From Stenotrophomonas tumulicola (GTDB lineage Bacteria; Pseudomonadota; Gammaproteobacteria; Xanthomonadales; Xanthomonadaceae), in NCBI RefSeq assembly GCF_014117215.1, contig NZ_JACGXS010000003.1, positions 248,001 through 312,000 on the forward strand: a stretch of 64,000 bases of DNA, in the 5' to 3' direction. This document shows, piece by piece, positions 27,547 to 35,703 of this stretch (positions are counted from its first letter, which is position 1; each line of letters starts with the position of its first letter). The notes beneath the pieces are model-generated. The model was given only the letters and a program-made list of their open reading frames with translations. It did not search any database and had not been told where the DNA came from. The position numbers and the translations under genes are program-made.

Positions 27547-29343
27547 GTGTCTAGCCCGTTCCAAGATGTCGCACCCCGAATTACTGGAAATCCGAAGGTC
27601 AGAGAGCCGCAACAAGGAGCCTATGAGGCGCTAGCACAGCATGTAGCTGACGGCGTGGACATAAGAGAAGTTAGCGTAGTACTGCCCGTGGGATGCGGGA
27701 AGTCAGGAACTATAACGCTGACTCCATTTGCATATAAATCGAAACGAGCATTGATCGTCGCTCCTGGCGTTGCGATTGCGACGCAGCTGGCAGCTGATTT
27801 CGACTTTAGTAGCGAGAAGCTATTCTATGCCCGCTGCGATGTGATGGATGGTCCTAATTATCCAGAACCGGTGGAAATAAGAGGCACCGATGCAAATCGA
27901 AGTGACCTTGATGCCGCGCACGTTGCGATTACAAACATCCAGCAGATTTCCGGCGATGGCAACAAGTGGTTGCGAACCCTTCCTGCCGACTACTTTGACC
28001 TAATTATTTTCGACGAAGGCCATCATAGCGTTGCAGCAACCTATGAGGCCCTCAAAGCGAAATTCCCTGCAGCCTCGGTCGTGAACTTCAGCGCCACGCC
28101 TCTTAGAGCGGACGGCCAGATGATGAGCGGCCCCGTCGTTTACTCATACCCAATCTTCAAGGCGATCAGGGCAGGCTATGTTAAACAGCTCAAAGCAATC
28201 CAACTCAACCCGAAGACCTTACGCTATGTCAGGCGACCAGGCGATTCGGAGGTGGAAGTCTCCCTCGATGAGGTCCGTCGCCTAGGTGAGGAGGACGCGG
28301 ATTTCCGCAGAAGCATCGTAACGTCCGAAGAAACACTGAATACCATTGTTGACGCGTCCCTCCGGGAGCTCGACCGGCTCCGTAACTTGACGGGGGAACC
28401 ACGCCTAAAGGTAATCGCCTCGGCGTTGAATTATGAGCACTGCATTCAGATTGTGGAGGCTTATCGCGCACGGGGACGGAAGGCCGACTTTGTGCATTCC
28501 CGTGAGAGTAAGAAGAATGACCAAGTTATGCAAAAGCTGGCGAATCATCAACTGGATGTAATCGTACAGGTTAGAAAACTTGGCGAGGGTTTTGATCATC
28601 CATTCCTGTCGGTGGCAGCGGTCCTTAGCGTGTTCTCCAACCTGTCTCCGTTCGTCCAATTCGTTGGGCGAATCATGCGCGTAATCAAGCAAGATGCGCC
28701 CGGGGACGTTGTAAACCAGGGGAGTGTGATTTTTCATGCTGGCGGCAACATTGCTGCCAGGTGGGGAGACTTCCAGCAATTCAGCGAAGATGACCAGTCC
28801 TTCTTCGACCAGCTTCTTCCTCTAGAGGGCTTGGATCCAGCAGATCCCACGGAGTTCCGTGAGTATGCACCTCGCGACACCGTCAATGGCAAGCCCGAGG
28901 TCAAAGAGCAGTCCGAGGTGGAACTGCAGGAAATCCACCTCCTAAAGCAGGAAGAGGAAGACGCCATTCGCCTGTTGAAGGAGAGCGGAATTATCCCTGC
29001 AGACTTTGATCCTACCACCCAAGCGCTCAAGCCCATCGCTGTTCCTAAGGCAGCAAAACGACAGGCCGCCAGAGACGCTCTTAACGAGCTTATTCAACTC
29101 CACGCAGGCCGAATTCTCAATGAGCGCGGAATTAAGCATGTCGGGCGAGAGTTGGATCACAGACGGCTTGGTCGCGACAATTACGTCGTGGTAGTCACCT
29201 CTCTCAACGAGGCAGCGAACACCTTGGTCGGCCGGAAGCCCGGGGAAAGAAGTGAGATGTCACAGGCAGAATTGGACACTATTCGAAGGCAATTTGATGC
29301 CCTAACAGCAAGCGTTTGCAGGAAGCTGTTCGATGGCGACTAA
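27547..29343 (+). CDS. DEAD/DEAH-type superfamily 2 helicase
   Basis: A 598-residue ATP-dependent nucleic-acid translocase or helicase. Motif I is LPVGCGKSGT (about residues 46-55), motif II DEGH (near 156), motif III SATP (near 182) and motif VI QFVGRIMR (near 372). The C-terminal 170 residues hold a Glu-rich helical stretch and an unidentified domain. The GTG at 27547 is chosen because AGGAG lies eight bases upstream. No nuclease or methylase motif is seen within it, so it is not a complete restriction subunit by itself. It overlaps the next small gene by eleven bases, implying cotranslation. Confidence 0.9.
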   Translation: MSSPFQDVAPRITGNPKVREPQQGAYEALAQHVADGVDIREVSVVLPVGCGKSGTITLTPFAYKSKRALIVAPGVAIATQLAADFDFSSEKLFYARCDVMDGPNYPEPVEIRGTDANRSDLDAAHVAITNIQQISGDGNKWLRTLPADYFDLIIFDEGHHSVAATYEALKAKFPAASVVNFSATPLRADGQMMSGPVVYSYPIFKAIRAGYVKQLKAIQLNPKTLRYVRRPGDSEVEVSLDEVRRLGEEDADFRRSIVTSEETLNTIVDASLRELDRLRNLTGEPRLKVIASALNYEHCIQIVEAYRARGRKADFVHSRESKKNDQVMQKLANHQLDVIVQVRKLGEGFDHPFLSVAAVLSVFSNLSPFVQFVGRIMRVIKQDAPGDVVNQGSVIFHAGGNIAARWGDFQQFSEDDQSFFDQLLPLEGLDPADPTEFREYAPRDTVNGKPEVKEQSEVELQEIHLLKQEEEDAIRLLKESGIIPADFDPTTQALKPIAVPKAAKRQAARDALNELIQLHAGRILNERGIKHVGRELDHRRLGRDNYVVVVTSLNEAANTLVGRKPGERSEMSQAELDTIRRQFDALTASVCRKLFDGD

Positions 29344-29563
29344 ATCCTTGATAGTTTCGACAATGGTAGACAGGGCGAAGAAGGCCCACAACTGCCAGGC
29401 TAACAGTAAACATAGGATCGAACGCGGAGACATTCGACTAGGCGTGCGAAAAGACCGGGGCTGGGATCGATACTGTGTTGCTTGTGCGCAGAGCATGATT
29501 GAGCGCGGTCTATTGCGACTGGGAGAACTCAGCAAGTTGGAGCCGCTAGAGAACGGAGTCTAA
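29333..29563 (+). CDS. Small zinc-knuckle protein resembling half of a PARP-type finger
   Basis: A 76-residue protein whose ATG lies inside the end of the helicase gene. It contains AKKAHNCQANSKHRIERGDIRL and then RYCVACAQSMIERG (two separate blocks). Cys, His and CxxC are spaced as in PARP-like zinc fingers, with the typical I-x-x-G-D-x-R-L stretch. Such fingers bind DNA ends or nicks, so it may guide or sense DNA for the helicase; this is an inference. No catalytic domain is present. Confidence 0.7.
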   Translation: MATKSLIVSTMVDRAKKAHNCQANSKHRIERGDIRLGVRKDRGWDRYCVACAQSMIERGLLRLGELSKLEPLENGV

Positions 29564-29576
29564 AGCGCAGCGTGCG

Positions 29577-29603
29577 CCCATCCTTCCGCGCAGGGAGGAT
29601 GGG
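29577..29603. terminator. Hairpin between convergent island genes
   Basis: CCCATCCT and AGGATGGG with an eleven-base loop, between the zinc-knuckle gene and the minus-strand membrane gene. Confidence 0.5.
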
Positions 29604-29648
29604 GCACTCTGCCTTTCTGCCTAGCTGCATTCGCAGGCACTGAGGTGC

Positions 29649-30185
29649 TTAGGTAGTGCGCGCCTCAATAAGCCAAGCTTTCATCCTAGCGAACCACTCA
29701 TCCCTCTCAGTCTCATTGACAGCTGTGCTCTTGAGCCAACGGTCAGAGTGGCGCACGAAGGGAACCAGCCAGAACGGGTTAACAACGTCCCGCACCTGGA
29801 CTTCCAAGCGGTGCGTGACGATGCCTTTGTAGTTGTATTCCCCAGTGCGGATAGCGAGCACTTCAGCCCGCCGCAGGTAGCGCTCGCCCTTCACGGGGTC
29901 CCGAATCCAGATGGTGTCCCTGCCCAGGTCCAAGGCTATGTGGTCATGGGAAATCGTGGGCTCAAACTCTTCAGGCCTATGCTTCTTGAATTTGGGCGTT
30001 CGGCGACGGAACAACCACGGCAAGCCCCACAGCAACGCAAGGGGCCAAAAGACAACCTGGCCGAAGAGCATGAGCCCGAATACTGCCCCTTCAGCGGTAG
30101 TGCCCTTCTCAAACACCACGCTGCAAAGCCACCACAGTGCCGCGCCCGTGATGAGCCAACGCACTACGTTGAACAAGGTCCACAT
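29649..30185 (-). CDS. Two-pass inner-membrane protein of unknown function
   Basis: A 178-residue protein with two hydrophobic segments (about residues 8-26 and 34-56), then a soluble domain of about 110 residues rich in Arg, Trp and Asp. I do not recognise the domain; its pattern is loosely that of bacterial PH-like or DUF membrane domains. It is the third gene of a minus-strand unit with the lipoprotein and the secreted protein. Confidence 0.65.
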   Translation of the reverse strand: MWTLFNVVRWLITGAALWWLCSVVFEKGTTAEGAVFGLMLFGQVVFWPLALLWGLPWLFRRRTPKFKKHRPEEFEPTISHDHIALDLGRDTIWIRDPVKGERYLRRAEVLAIRTGEYNYKGIVTHRLEVQVRDVVNPFWLVPFVRHSDRWLKSTAVNETERDEWFARMKAWLIEARTT

Positions 30186-30220
30186 ACGAGCTTCCTAGCT
30201 TTAGTTGGCGAAGCTTGGGG

Positions 30221-30520
30221 TTAGCGACGATCTACGACAATCCAAGTGCCGTCAACTTTGTCGATGACGAAAGTGCCGACAAGCTGCTGTTGCTCAGTGC
30301 GAGTGCCCAGCTGATACCGCGCAGTCCCAGTGACACTGCAGGCATAGCCAGGACTGTCCCCTCGCGAGCACTCGCCTACCTTGAGACGCTCAAAGGTCAT
30401 CGTCGTTCCCGTCGCTTCCTTGAAATACGCGGTCAGCGCTTTCTCAACATCGCCACTACCAGGGCCACCCGAGCAGGCGGCCAGCAGCACTGCGGCGGAA
30501 ACCATCCAAAGCTTCTTCAT
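30221..30520 (-). CDS. Small lipoprotein
   Basis: A 99-residue protein with signal peptide MKKLWMVSAAVLLAAC, a lipobox LLAAC with Cys16, and a mature Gly/Ser-rich linker plus a small globular domain with two Cys (ECSRG and YACSV). It lies ten bases after the secreted protein gene. Function unknown. Confidence 0.7.
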   Translation of the reverse strand: MKKLWMVSAAVLLAACSGGPGSGDVEKALTAYFKEATGTTMTFERLKVGECSRGDSPGYACSVTGTARYQLGTRTEQQQLVGTFVIDKVDGTWIVVDRR

Positions 30521-30530
30521 GTGTGTTCCT

Positions 30531-31010
30531 TCAGTCGATGAGCAAGCAGTGCTTGCCCGGGTTGAGGCTGGCGCCAGGTAGGACTTCGCTATCGATCACT
30601 GACCCAGCTTTGTTGATGACGATGAAGATCTGGCTAGGCCGGGCGGACGAGTCTTCATCGCGCTCTCCCAAATAGGCCAAGGCAACGGCACCCCCGAAGT
30701 CGTAGACCTTGCCGAAGCCGACCACGCTATGCGCTTCGGTAGGCAGCAGCACCAGCTCGCCGTCGAGCTTGAGCATCCGTTTGTAGTCCGGCCCATCTGC
30801 AGGGTCGATGCGGCCAATGCTGGTTCGGATGGGGCCGGTGGGAGTAGCGGAGCCGTGTCCGGTGGCCCAGATGAAAGCGGAGACCTTGGGCTTCCCTCCC
30901 CCACCCGCCTTGAACTGGCCGCTCTGCAGTTGGCACGACAAGCTGGGCGCAGCCCCAGCAGAGGCAGCGAACGCCAAGAGACCCACCAATGCCCAGCACC
31001 TCATATCCAT
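30531..31010 (-). CDS. Secreted hypothetical protein
   Basis: A 159-residue protein with a signal peptide (MRCWALVGLLAFAASAGAAP). The mature part has one Cys near each end (SLSCQLQ and GKHCLLID), probably a disulfide. The ATG at 31010 or 31004 may be the start. It is the first gene of a three-gene envelope unit that diverges from the XRE regulator, with a palindrome between them. Confidence 0.65.
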   Translation of the reverse strand: MDMRCWALVGLLAFAASAGAAPSLSCQLQSGQFKAGGGGKPKVSAFIWATGHGSATPTGPIRTSIGRIDPADGPDYKRMLKLDGELVLLPTEAHSVVGFGKVYDFGGAVALAYLGERDEDSSARPSQIFIVINKAGSVIDSEVLPGASLNPGKHCLLID

Positions 31011-31049
31011 ACGACTGCCTCCCGATCCAATTTTGCGTTGAACGAAAAT

Positions 31050-31071
31050 GACCGGATAAGCTTATGCGGTC
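31050..31071. promoter_or_regulatory. Palindromic operator between the XRE gene and the envelope unit
   Basis: A 22-base near-perfect palindrome: arms GACCG and CGGTC flank ATAAGCTTAT, with one mismatched base on each side. It lies 36 bases upstream of the XRE start and 40 bases from the start of the divergent gene. It is a likely binding site for the XRE protein; this is inferred from position and symmetry. Confidence 0.65.
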
Positions 31072-31106
31072 AAACTTCGGAGAGTCAACGTGTTTGTTTC
31101 TACCGG

Positions 31107-31439
31107 ATGCCCGCCGCTCAACCTACGCCCACAGTCCTTGGCCAACGCCTACGCGCCGCACGCGTCGCCAAAGGCTGGACGCAAGCTCAGCTAGGCGAAA
31201 TGCTCATGGGAGTGGATGACTCAAATACGACGGCGCCTCGCATCAGCCGATATGAGCGGGGGATGCACAAGCCGGACTTGGAGACCATTGAGAAGTTGGC
31301 GGAACTGCTGAATCTTCCAGCGGCCTACTTCCTTGCTGCTTCGGACACAATGGCTGAAGCCATCCTAGTGCTTTCCCAGCTTGATGCCAGGAAGCAGAAG
31401 GAAGCACTGGCACTGCTAAAGCAACTTGCGGGACTTTAG
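31107..31439 (+). CDS. XRE-family transcriptional regulator
   Basis: A 110-residue Cro/CI-type helix-turn-helix protein. LGQRLRAARVAKGWTQAQLGEML is followed by APRISRYERGMHKPDLETIEKLAELLNLP, the XRE recognition and dimerisation helices. The ATG at 31107 has no clear ribosome site. It is likely to repress itself and the divergent envelope genes through the palindrome. Confidence 0.88.
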   Translation: MPAAQPTPTVLGQRLRAARVAKGWTQAQLGEMLMGVDDSNTTAPRISRYERGMHKPDLETIEKLAELLNLPAAYFLAASDTMAEAILVLSQLDARKQKEALALLKQLAGL

Positions 31440-31679
31440 CCTGTCATCACACATCTGGGGCTGGAACGTATCCGGAGAACTGGCTTGGAGAAGAAGCAAG
31501 CGCCTCCCACTTTTTCAGTTGCCTGACAGTGGCACTTTCTTCTAAGACCAGCCGCCACGCAGCTCCATTAGCGCCTGCGGCCAGAAAATCCATCAGAAAA
31601 AGCCTAAGTCTGGCGGCGCGATTGACGAAGCATGGAATAATCTAGAAGCATCGGGAACGAGTCACAGGGGACTTGAAGG

Positions 31680-32540
31680 ATGCAAGAAGCTCTGGATCGA
31701 AGAACCAATCACGAATACACCGCTTTAGAGATTTCACAGCTCACGGACTCTCATCGTGAGGCCTTTAGGGGCCACCTGAAGTGCTTGGGCTGTGAATCTA
31801 CCGCTCACTTTCGCCGGGAAACTGACTCAAGTCCGGGAAGAAGGGGACGAATTGCGCACTTCTATTGTCGGCCTCATGCGGCCAACTGCAGCCTCATCCA
31901 GCGGAACGCAGACCCATGGGAGACAAATGAGAGCGATGCGACCGTCGCCGAATGGGTGGAACGCAATCAGACACTGATTGTCCGGATTCAGACGCCAGTC
32001 GAATCTTCGGAAGTGAATTCTGAAGAAAGCGAAGATGCTGACGAAGGCAGCAGAGCTGGCGGAGGCTCGGCATCCCGGACGCGCCGTTCGACGACTATAT
32101 CTCGCGGGCCGCAGCGCTTGCTTGAACAATTGGTTCACTGGCCGAGCTTCAAAACGAGCGCAGTGCGTATACGGCTTCCAGATCCTGCCCAGACGGAGGT
32201 TCCAGTCCACTACGCATTTGTACGGTTCGAGGATGCCCAAGTTGCTCTACATACGGAGCGATGGCTTGGATTCTGGGGGATAGTGCGCCCCTTTAGTTTC
32301 TGGGCTCAAGGTGGAAGCTACTACTCTAACTTCGGCACTGAGAATAGCAGCTTCCGAATCTCAATCCATCGAACCCATGCCGACGCCATAGTGCAAAGGT
32401 ATCGGCTAGGAAGCATTCATGACCTGGTTGGCCACTACCTCTTGCTCTTCGACCGTGCTCGCGAATCTGCGTCAGGGCGATTCACCGCCGACGTAAACTC
32501 GGTTCATCATGTTGGATTTGTCCGCAATACGGATCAATAA
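31680..32540 (+). CDS. Unknown island protein with N-terminal zinc-ribbon-like cysteines
   Basis: A 286-residue protein. The first 75 residues hold a CxxC pair (LKCLGCES) and a second cluster FYCRPHAANC, an arrangement that could bind zinc. An acidic, Ser-rich linker (about residues 108-140) is followed by a C-terminal domain of about 140 residues containing YAFVRFED and ERWLGFWG. I do not recognise it. It is separated by 240 bases from the XRE gene and 310 bases from the next gene, so it may have its own promoter. The base composition is lower in GC than the chromosome. Confidence 0.6.
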   Translation: MQEALDRRTNHEYTALEISQLTDSHREAFRGHLKCLGCESTAHFRRETDSSPGRRGRIAHFYCRPHAANCSLIQRNADPWETNESDATVAEWVERNQTLIVRIQTPVESSEVNSEESEDADEGSRAGGGSASRTRRSTTISRGPQRLLEQLVHWPSFKTSAVRIRLPDPAQTEVPVHYAFVRFEDAQVALHTERWLGFWGIVRPFSFWAQGGSYYSNFGTENSSFRISIHRTHADAIVQRYRLGSIHDLVGHYLLLFDRARESASGRFTADVNSVHHVGFVRNTDQ

Positions 32541-32849
32541 GAAGAGGTCGTCAGGCTCGTGACCGCGAGCAGGTGTTGCGACAGATGGTCACCAAGCTTC
32601 GCTAGCACTTGAAGATTGTGACGTCGGTCGCAATGCCTAAATGCCATTAGTGTAAGAAAGCACGCTTAGGCGTAAGCACACTCAAAATCGTACAGTACAT
32701 AGATAACTTGATGGTTTAAGCACTGACCGTGTCTACATTCCCATTGGTTCGATGAAACTAGCCCAGGGGATCAATTAGTCAAGCCCCGCCTGATTGCGAC
32801 GGCAATCTCCAAAACGACCAACCCCAGATCATGACGCCAGGAGTTCCTC
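32541..32849. other. AT-rich island intergenic region with a small palindrome
   Basis: There is no convincing gene. GCTTA-GGCG-TAAGC at 32664-32677 is a perfect five-base inverted repeat in an AT-rich setting, a possible operator or promoter-linked site for the following two-gene unit. Confidence 0.45.
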
Positions 32850-33488
32850 GTGGTTGAGAAGAACATCACAAGCTTCGTCAATGAAAGGACCCTTGAGTAC
32901 AAGCTGGTCCCAGACCTCCAGAAAGCACTGGCACCCTACTGCAACGCAGCGATGCCAATGTTCTTCTGGAAAACCAGGGAAGGCGGCATTCGCTCAAGAG
33001 CGTCTTTTCTTGGAGAGTCATTCAAAGTCATTGCAATGTTCGCAAGAAGACCAAAGGTCCACGACAAGAGCAATGCGCTGTATGCCACGATCAACGATGA
33101 GCTACTCATCTTTGCTGAGCACGCTATAAACATGGGGGTACCTACACTTGGCGGCTTCTGTGCAGCGCGAAACCTCGGGGAGATCACTTCCGCTCACTCC
33201 ATCTGGATACCGTTGTTGAAATCAGATGAGTCAATGAATCTGCTTCGCTGGAGTGAATCCGACTCATCAGGAGGCTCTCTTTCAACCTATGACTCAAAGG
33301 CCGCCTCAATTAAGACTAGAGAGCTTCCAGAGGTAATACTGCCGCGATGCGAACGGATGTCCTTCGGCGCAGCAATAGACACAATGGATCGCCTACGCTC
33401 GGTACTGAATCGAGAGGCAGTCCGTCCCTACTACTACGGGAGTTCATACAAGCCCGTATATATGCTTATTGAAGGCAGTCAGCTATGA
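32850..33488 (+). CDS. Unknown protein upstream of the sce7726-type nuclease
   Basis: A 212-residue soluble protein with no recognised domain. The GTG start at 32850 has AGGAG seven bases upstream, good support for a real gene. There is a Lys/Arg-rich N-terminal region, GVPTLGGFCAARN in the middle and YYYGSSYKPVYMLIEG at the end. It precedes the nuclease gene by 55 bases on the same strand, so the two probably form an operon. Confidence 0.65.
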   Translation: MVEKNITSFVNERTLEYKLVPDLQKALAPYCNAAMPMFFWKTREGGIRSRASFLGESFKVIAMFARRPKVHDKSNALYATINDELLIFAEHAINMGVPTLGGFCAARNLGEITSAHSIWIPLLKSDESMNLLRWSESDSSGGSLSTYDSKAASIKTRELPEVILPRCERMSFGAAIDTMDRLRSVLNREAVRPYYYGSSYKPVYMLIEGSQL

Positions 33489-33543
33489 ATCGCGCCAAAG
33501 AAATGGCACAATGAAATGAGCTTTTTCGAAGAAAAAAACATAA

Positions 33544-34167
33544 ATGTATGCCGACGACATAAAAGTAATGATTGTATCGGCGCTATTGCCTACGCTCGAC
33601 TTCGATGAAGTCTTGGGATCTGAGGTGCGATTCGGCGATGGGAAATACAGGGCAGATTTGGTTGTTTCCTCGCCTACTCGGCTGAGCGCAATCGAAATTA
33701 AAGGACCACGTGACAACTTCGACAAGCTTGATGAACAAGCGCGGGGTTACGGTTCCATGTTTCTCGACTTTTCTGTGGCCACCACCGCCAATTGGCTGCC
33801 ACTGTTGCGGTCGCGCTTACCCCGCTCAACAGGTTTGATCACCCTTGACGAAGATGGCATCCAGTATGTGCGCAAGCCCCAGCAGCGAAACACGCTTTCA
33901 ACTGACGCCTCACTCAAATGGCTGCGCTCTAATGACCTCAAACGGTTGATGCTTCTACACGATCTTCCCCAAACGGGACTACATGAAGCGTTAGCTGAAA
34001 AGGCCCTAAAGCTATCCAGAAATTCGCTTTCCGAGTTCACATTGGCAGCGATACACGAGCGACTGGCGACCAGGTTCGAATCGTTTAGATCAGAACTAGG
34101 TAGCACAGTCACTCTGGACGACGTGCGGATGCTGACACTAAGTGAGAGAATTATCGGGAAACTCTAA
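33544..34167 (+). CDS. sce7726-family protein, predicted PD-(D/E)xK nuclease
   Basis: A 207-residue protein with a restriction-endonuclease-like core: Glu27, Asp38 in YRADLV and Glu51-x-Lys53 in AIEIKG, followed by DKLDEQARGYGSMF. This EIK...D..QxxxY pattern is that of the sce7726 family as I remember it. No function is established for that family to my knowledge; nuclease activity is inferred from the motif. A C-terminal helical region (residues 115-207) is separate. The last 17 bases overlap the end of the convergent Beta-family gene. Confidence 0.75.
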   Translation: MYADDIKVMIVSALLPTLDFDEVLGSEVRFGDGKYRADLVVSSPTRLSAIEIKGPRDNFDKLDEQARGYGSMFLDFSVATTANWLPLLRSRLPRSTGLITLDEDGIQYVRKPQQRNTLSTDASLKWLRSNDLKRLMLLHDLPQTGLHEALAEKALKLSRNSLSEFTLAAIHERLATRFESFRSELGSTVTLDDVRMLTLSERIIGKL

Positions 34168-35176
34168 CCACTTGCCTGGAGATATGGAAATTGACCCGGT
34201 TAGAGATCCAGAATGACGGGCTTCGTCCGATAGCTTCACCATCGGCAGTTTTGCGGATGTTGTCGACCGCCCAACAGCCGAGAGGCACAAATCGCGGATC
34301 CTTGATTGCGCGCTGCGCGCACTTCACGTAGCCGCCCTCGGTTCTACGATAGCGGTGATAGAAGAAAGACCTATCCAGCATGACATCGATTCTGGGAACC
34401 CAGTTCGTGACAGTACCCGAAAAATCCATTGGATGGATTCCAGCGTAGTCGCTGTAGTCCAATCCTGAAAATCTTTTGGAGAGATCACTCCAAAGTTCAA
34501 CTTCAGTGAGATTGAATTCCCCCTCTTCATCCCCGCCTCCGGCAGAGACGACGCTGATAGGGAAAGAGCTGGCAGCAATTGATTTAGCAAAAAAATCGAT
34601 GCCGTCAATTGTGCCAAGCATCTCAGCAAGGCGGGCGTTAGCCCCCGAAAGCCCCTTTAGGGAGACGTAAGCCGCATCCAAAATTAGGACAACATCCTCG
34701 GTTCGCCCAAACATATTCGGGAGATTTCCAACCAGCTCATCAAAATCAGAATAGTTAGTCGGGACCCGGACGGCGAATTTTGTGAACTTTTCCCTCAATG
34801 AAGCTATTTGACGCCGAAAAGAAACAGCATCAAATGGCTCCAAAAGATGGACTACAGGGACGCAGTGTGCGGGAAGATTCTCTACCGCAAAGTCAGTCCA
34901 GTATGAGAACCCATTCTGGTCATCAAGAAAATTATCAAATTCTGTATTTTGCTGACTTTCAAGGGAGGTAAGATCTACGATAAAAGGCTGCTCGCCCAAT
35001 ATTTCGAGGACAGCTTCAACACTTTTCGCAACATTGCCCGCTGGATTCTTTGACGTTCTACGTGATTTCGTCAATTCAATGATAGGCAGCAACTTAAGCC
35101 TCGCATCCTGCGACAGTTCCTTTAGGCCGCGCAATTCGGCCGCACGGGATCGGACAATAGGCAAATATCTTGTCAT
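34151..35176 (-). CDS. Beta-family (sce7725-like) protein
   Basis: A 341-residue protein opening YLPIVRSRAAELRGLKEL and then LLPIIELTK, the signature of the Beta-protein (PF14350) and sce7725 families. Later segments RVPTNYSDF and VVLILDAAYVSL fit a TIM-barrel-like repeat. The biochemical role is unknown. In other genomes sce7725-like and sce7726-like genes are neighbours; here they are also neighbours but convergent. It overlaps the ImmA/IrrE gene by ATGA and the nuclease gene tail to tail. Confidence 0.78.
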   Translation of the reverse strand: MTRYLPIVRSRAAELRGLKELSQDARLKLLPIIELTKSRRTSKNPAGNVAKSVEAVLEILGEQPFIVDLTSLESQQNTEFDNFLDDQNGFSYWTDFAVENLPAHCVPVVHLLEPFDAVSFRRQIASLREKFTKFAVRVPTNYSDFDELVGNLPNMFGRTEDVVLILDAAYVSLKGLSGANARLAEMLGTIDGIDFFAKSIAASSFPISVVSAGGGDEEGEFNLTEVELWSDLSKRFSGLDYSDYAGIHPMDFSGTVTNWVPRIDVMLDRSFFYHRYRRTEGGYVKCAQRAIKDPRFVPLGCWAVDNIRKTADGEAIGRSPSFWISNRVNFHISRQVVRVSR

Positions 35177-35703
35177 TGGTTAACCCTGTAGCCCAAGTTC
35201 TGAACCCTATATTTCATTGCCAGAGCAGACACACCAAACTCTGCGGCGAGCCCTGAGAGGGTCGTATTTCCCGAAGAAATCATTTGCCTGACATCAGCCT
35301 CAGGCATCAGAAGCTCAGCAGCGAAACGATCCGCTTCGCGCTCCATAGGATTTGGATCATCGTTCCTGCGGGCAAACGTTTGATCATGGAAGCTCTTTTT
35401 CTGCCCAGAATGGAGCACGAAATGCGCAATCTCGTGAGCAATTGTAAATCTCTTTCGATTGCGGTGATGGAGCGAATTCACGCCAACAACCCAAGAGCCA
35501 GAGCGCACTTCGAGATAGCCGGAGAGATCATCTGCCATTGGCTCCTCAACGACCTCCAAGCCCAGGAATTCCGCTATTGCCACGACGTTTACGGGCACGC
35601 GCAAAAGACCCGCATCGGATAGGCGTTGGCGCAGGTCAACCTCGCGTTGAGCACTCATTGCAGAGGTTCTCACAGAGGAAACTTTTTTTCTTACAACCGC
35701 CAT
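35173..35703 (-). CDS. ImmA/IrrE-family metallopeptidase
   Basis: A 176-residue zinc peptidase. The HEIAH motif is at residues 90-94 and the third ligand lies in EREADRFAAELLMP. Members cleave repressors to relieve silencing of mobile elements or stress genes. A C-terminal LAAEFGVSALAMKYRVQNLG helix is the usual DNA-binding-like tail. The start is ATG at 35703, one base into the stop of the preceding membrane gene; a GTG one codon earlier is possible. Its natural target could be a regulator in the island, but the XRE gene is in a separate unit. Confidence 0.9.
   Translation of the reverse strand: MAVVRKKVSSVRTSAMSAQREVDLRQRLSDAGLLRVPVNVVAIAEFLGLEVVEEPMADDLSGYLEVRSGSWVVGVNSLHHRNRKRFTIAHEIAHFVLHSGQKKSFHDQTFARRNDDPNPMEREADRFAAELLMPEADVRQMISSGNTTLSGLAAEFGVSALAMKYRVQNLGYRVNQ

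Noticed and set aside
27269-27634. A 121-codon plus-strand ORF upstream of the helicase
   Set aside because: It runs through the helicase ribosome site and start and has no features; the GTG start at 27547 is better supported.
27547-29343. The helicase as a complete restriction system
   Set aside because: No methylase, specificity or nuclease domain is present in it or next to it; only helicase motifs are visible.
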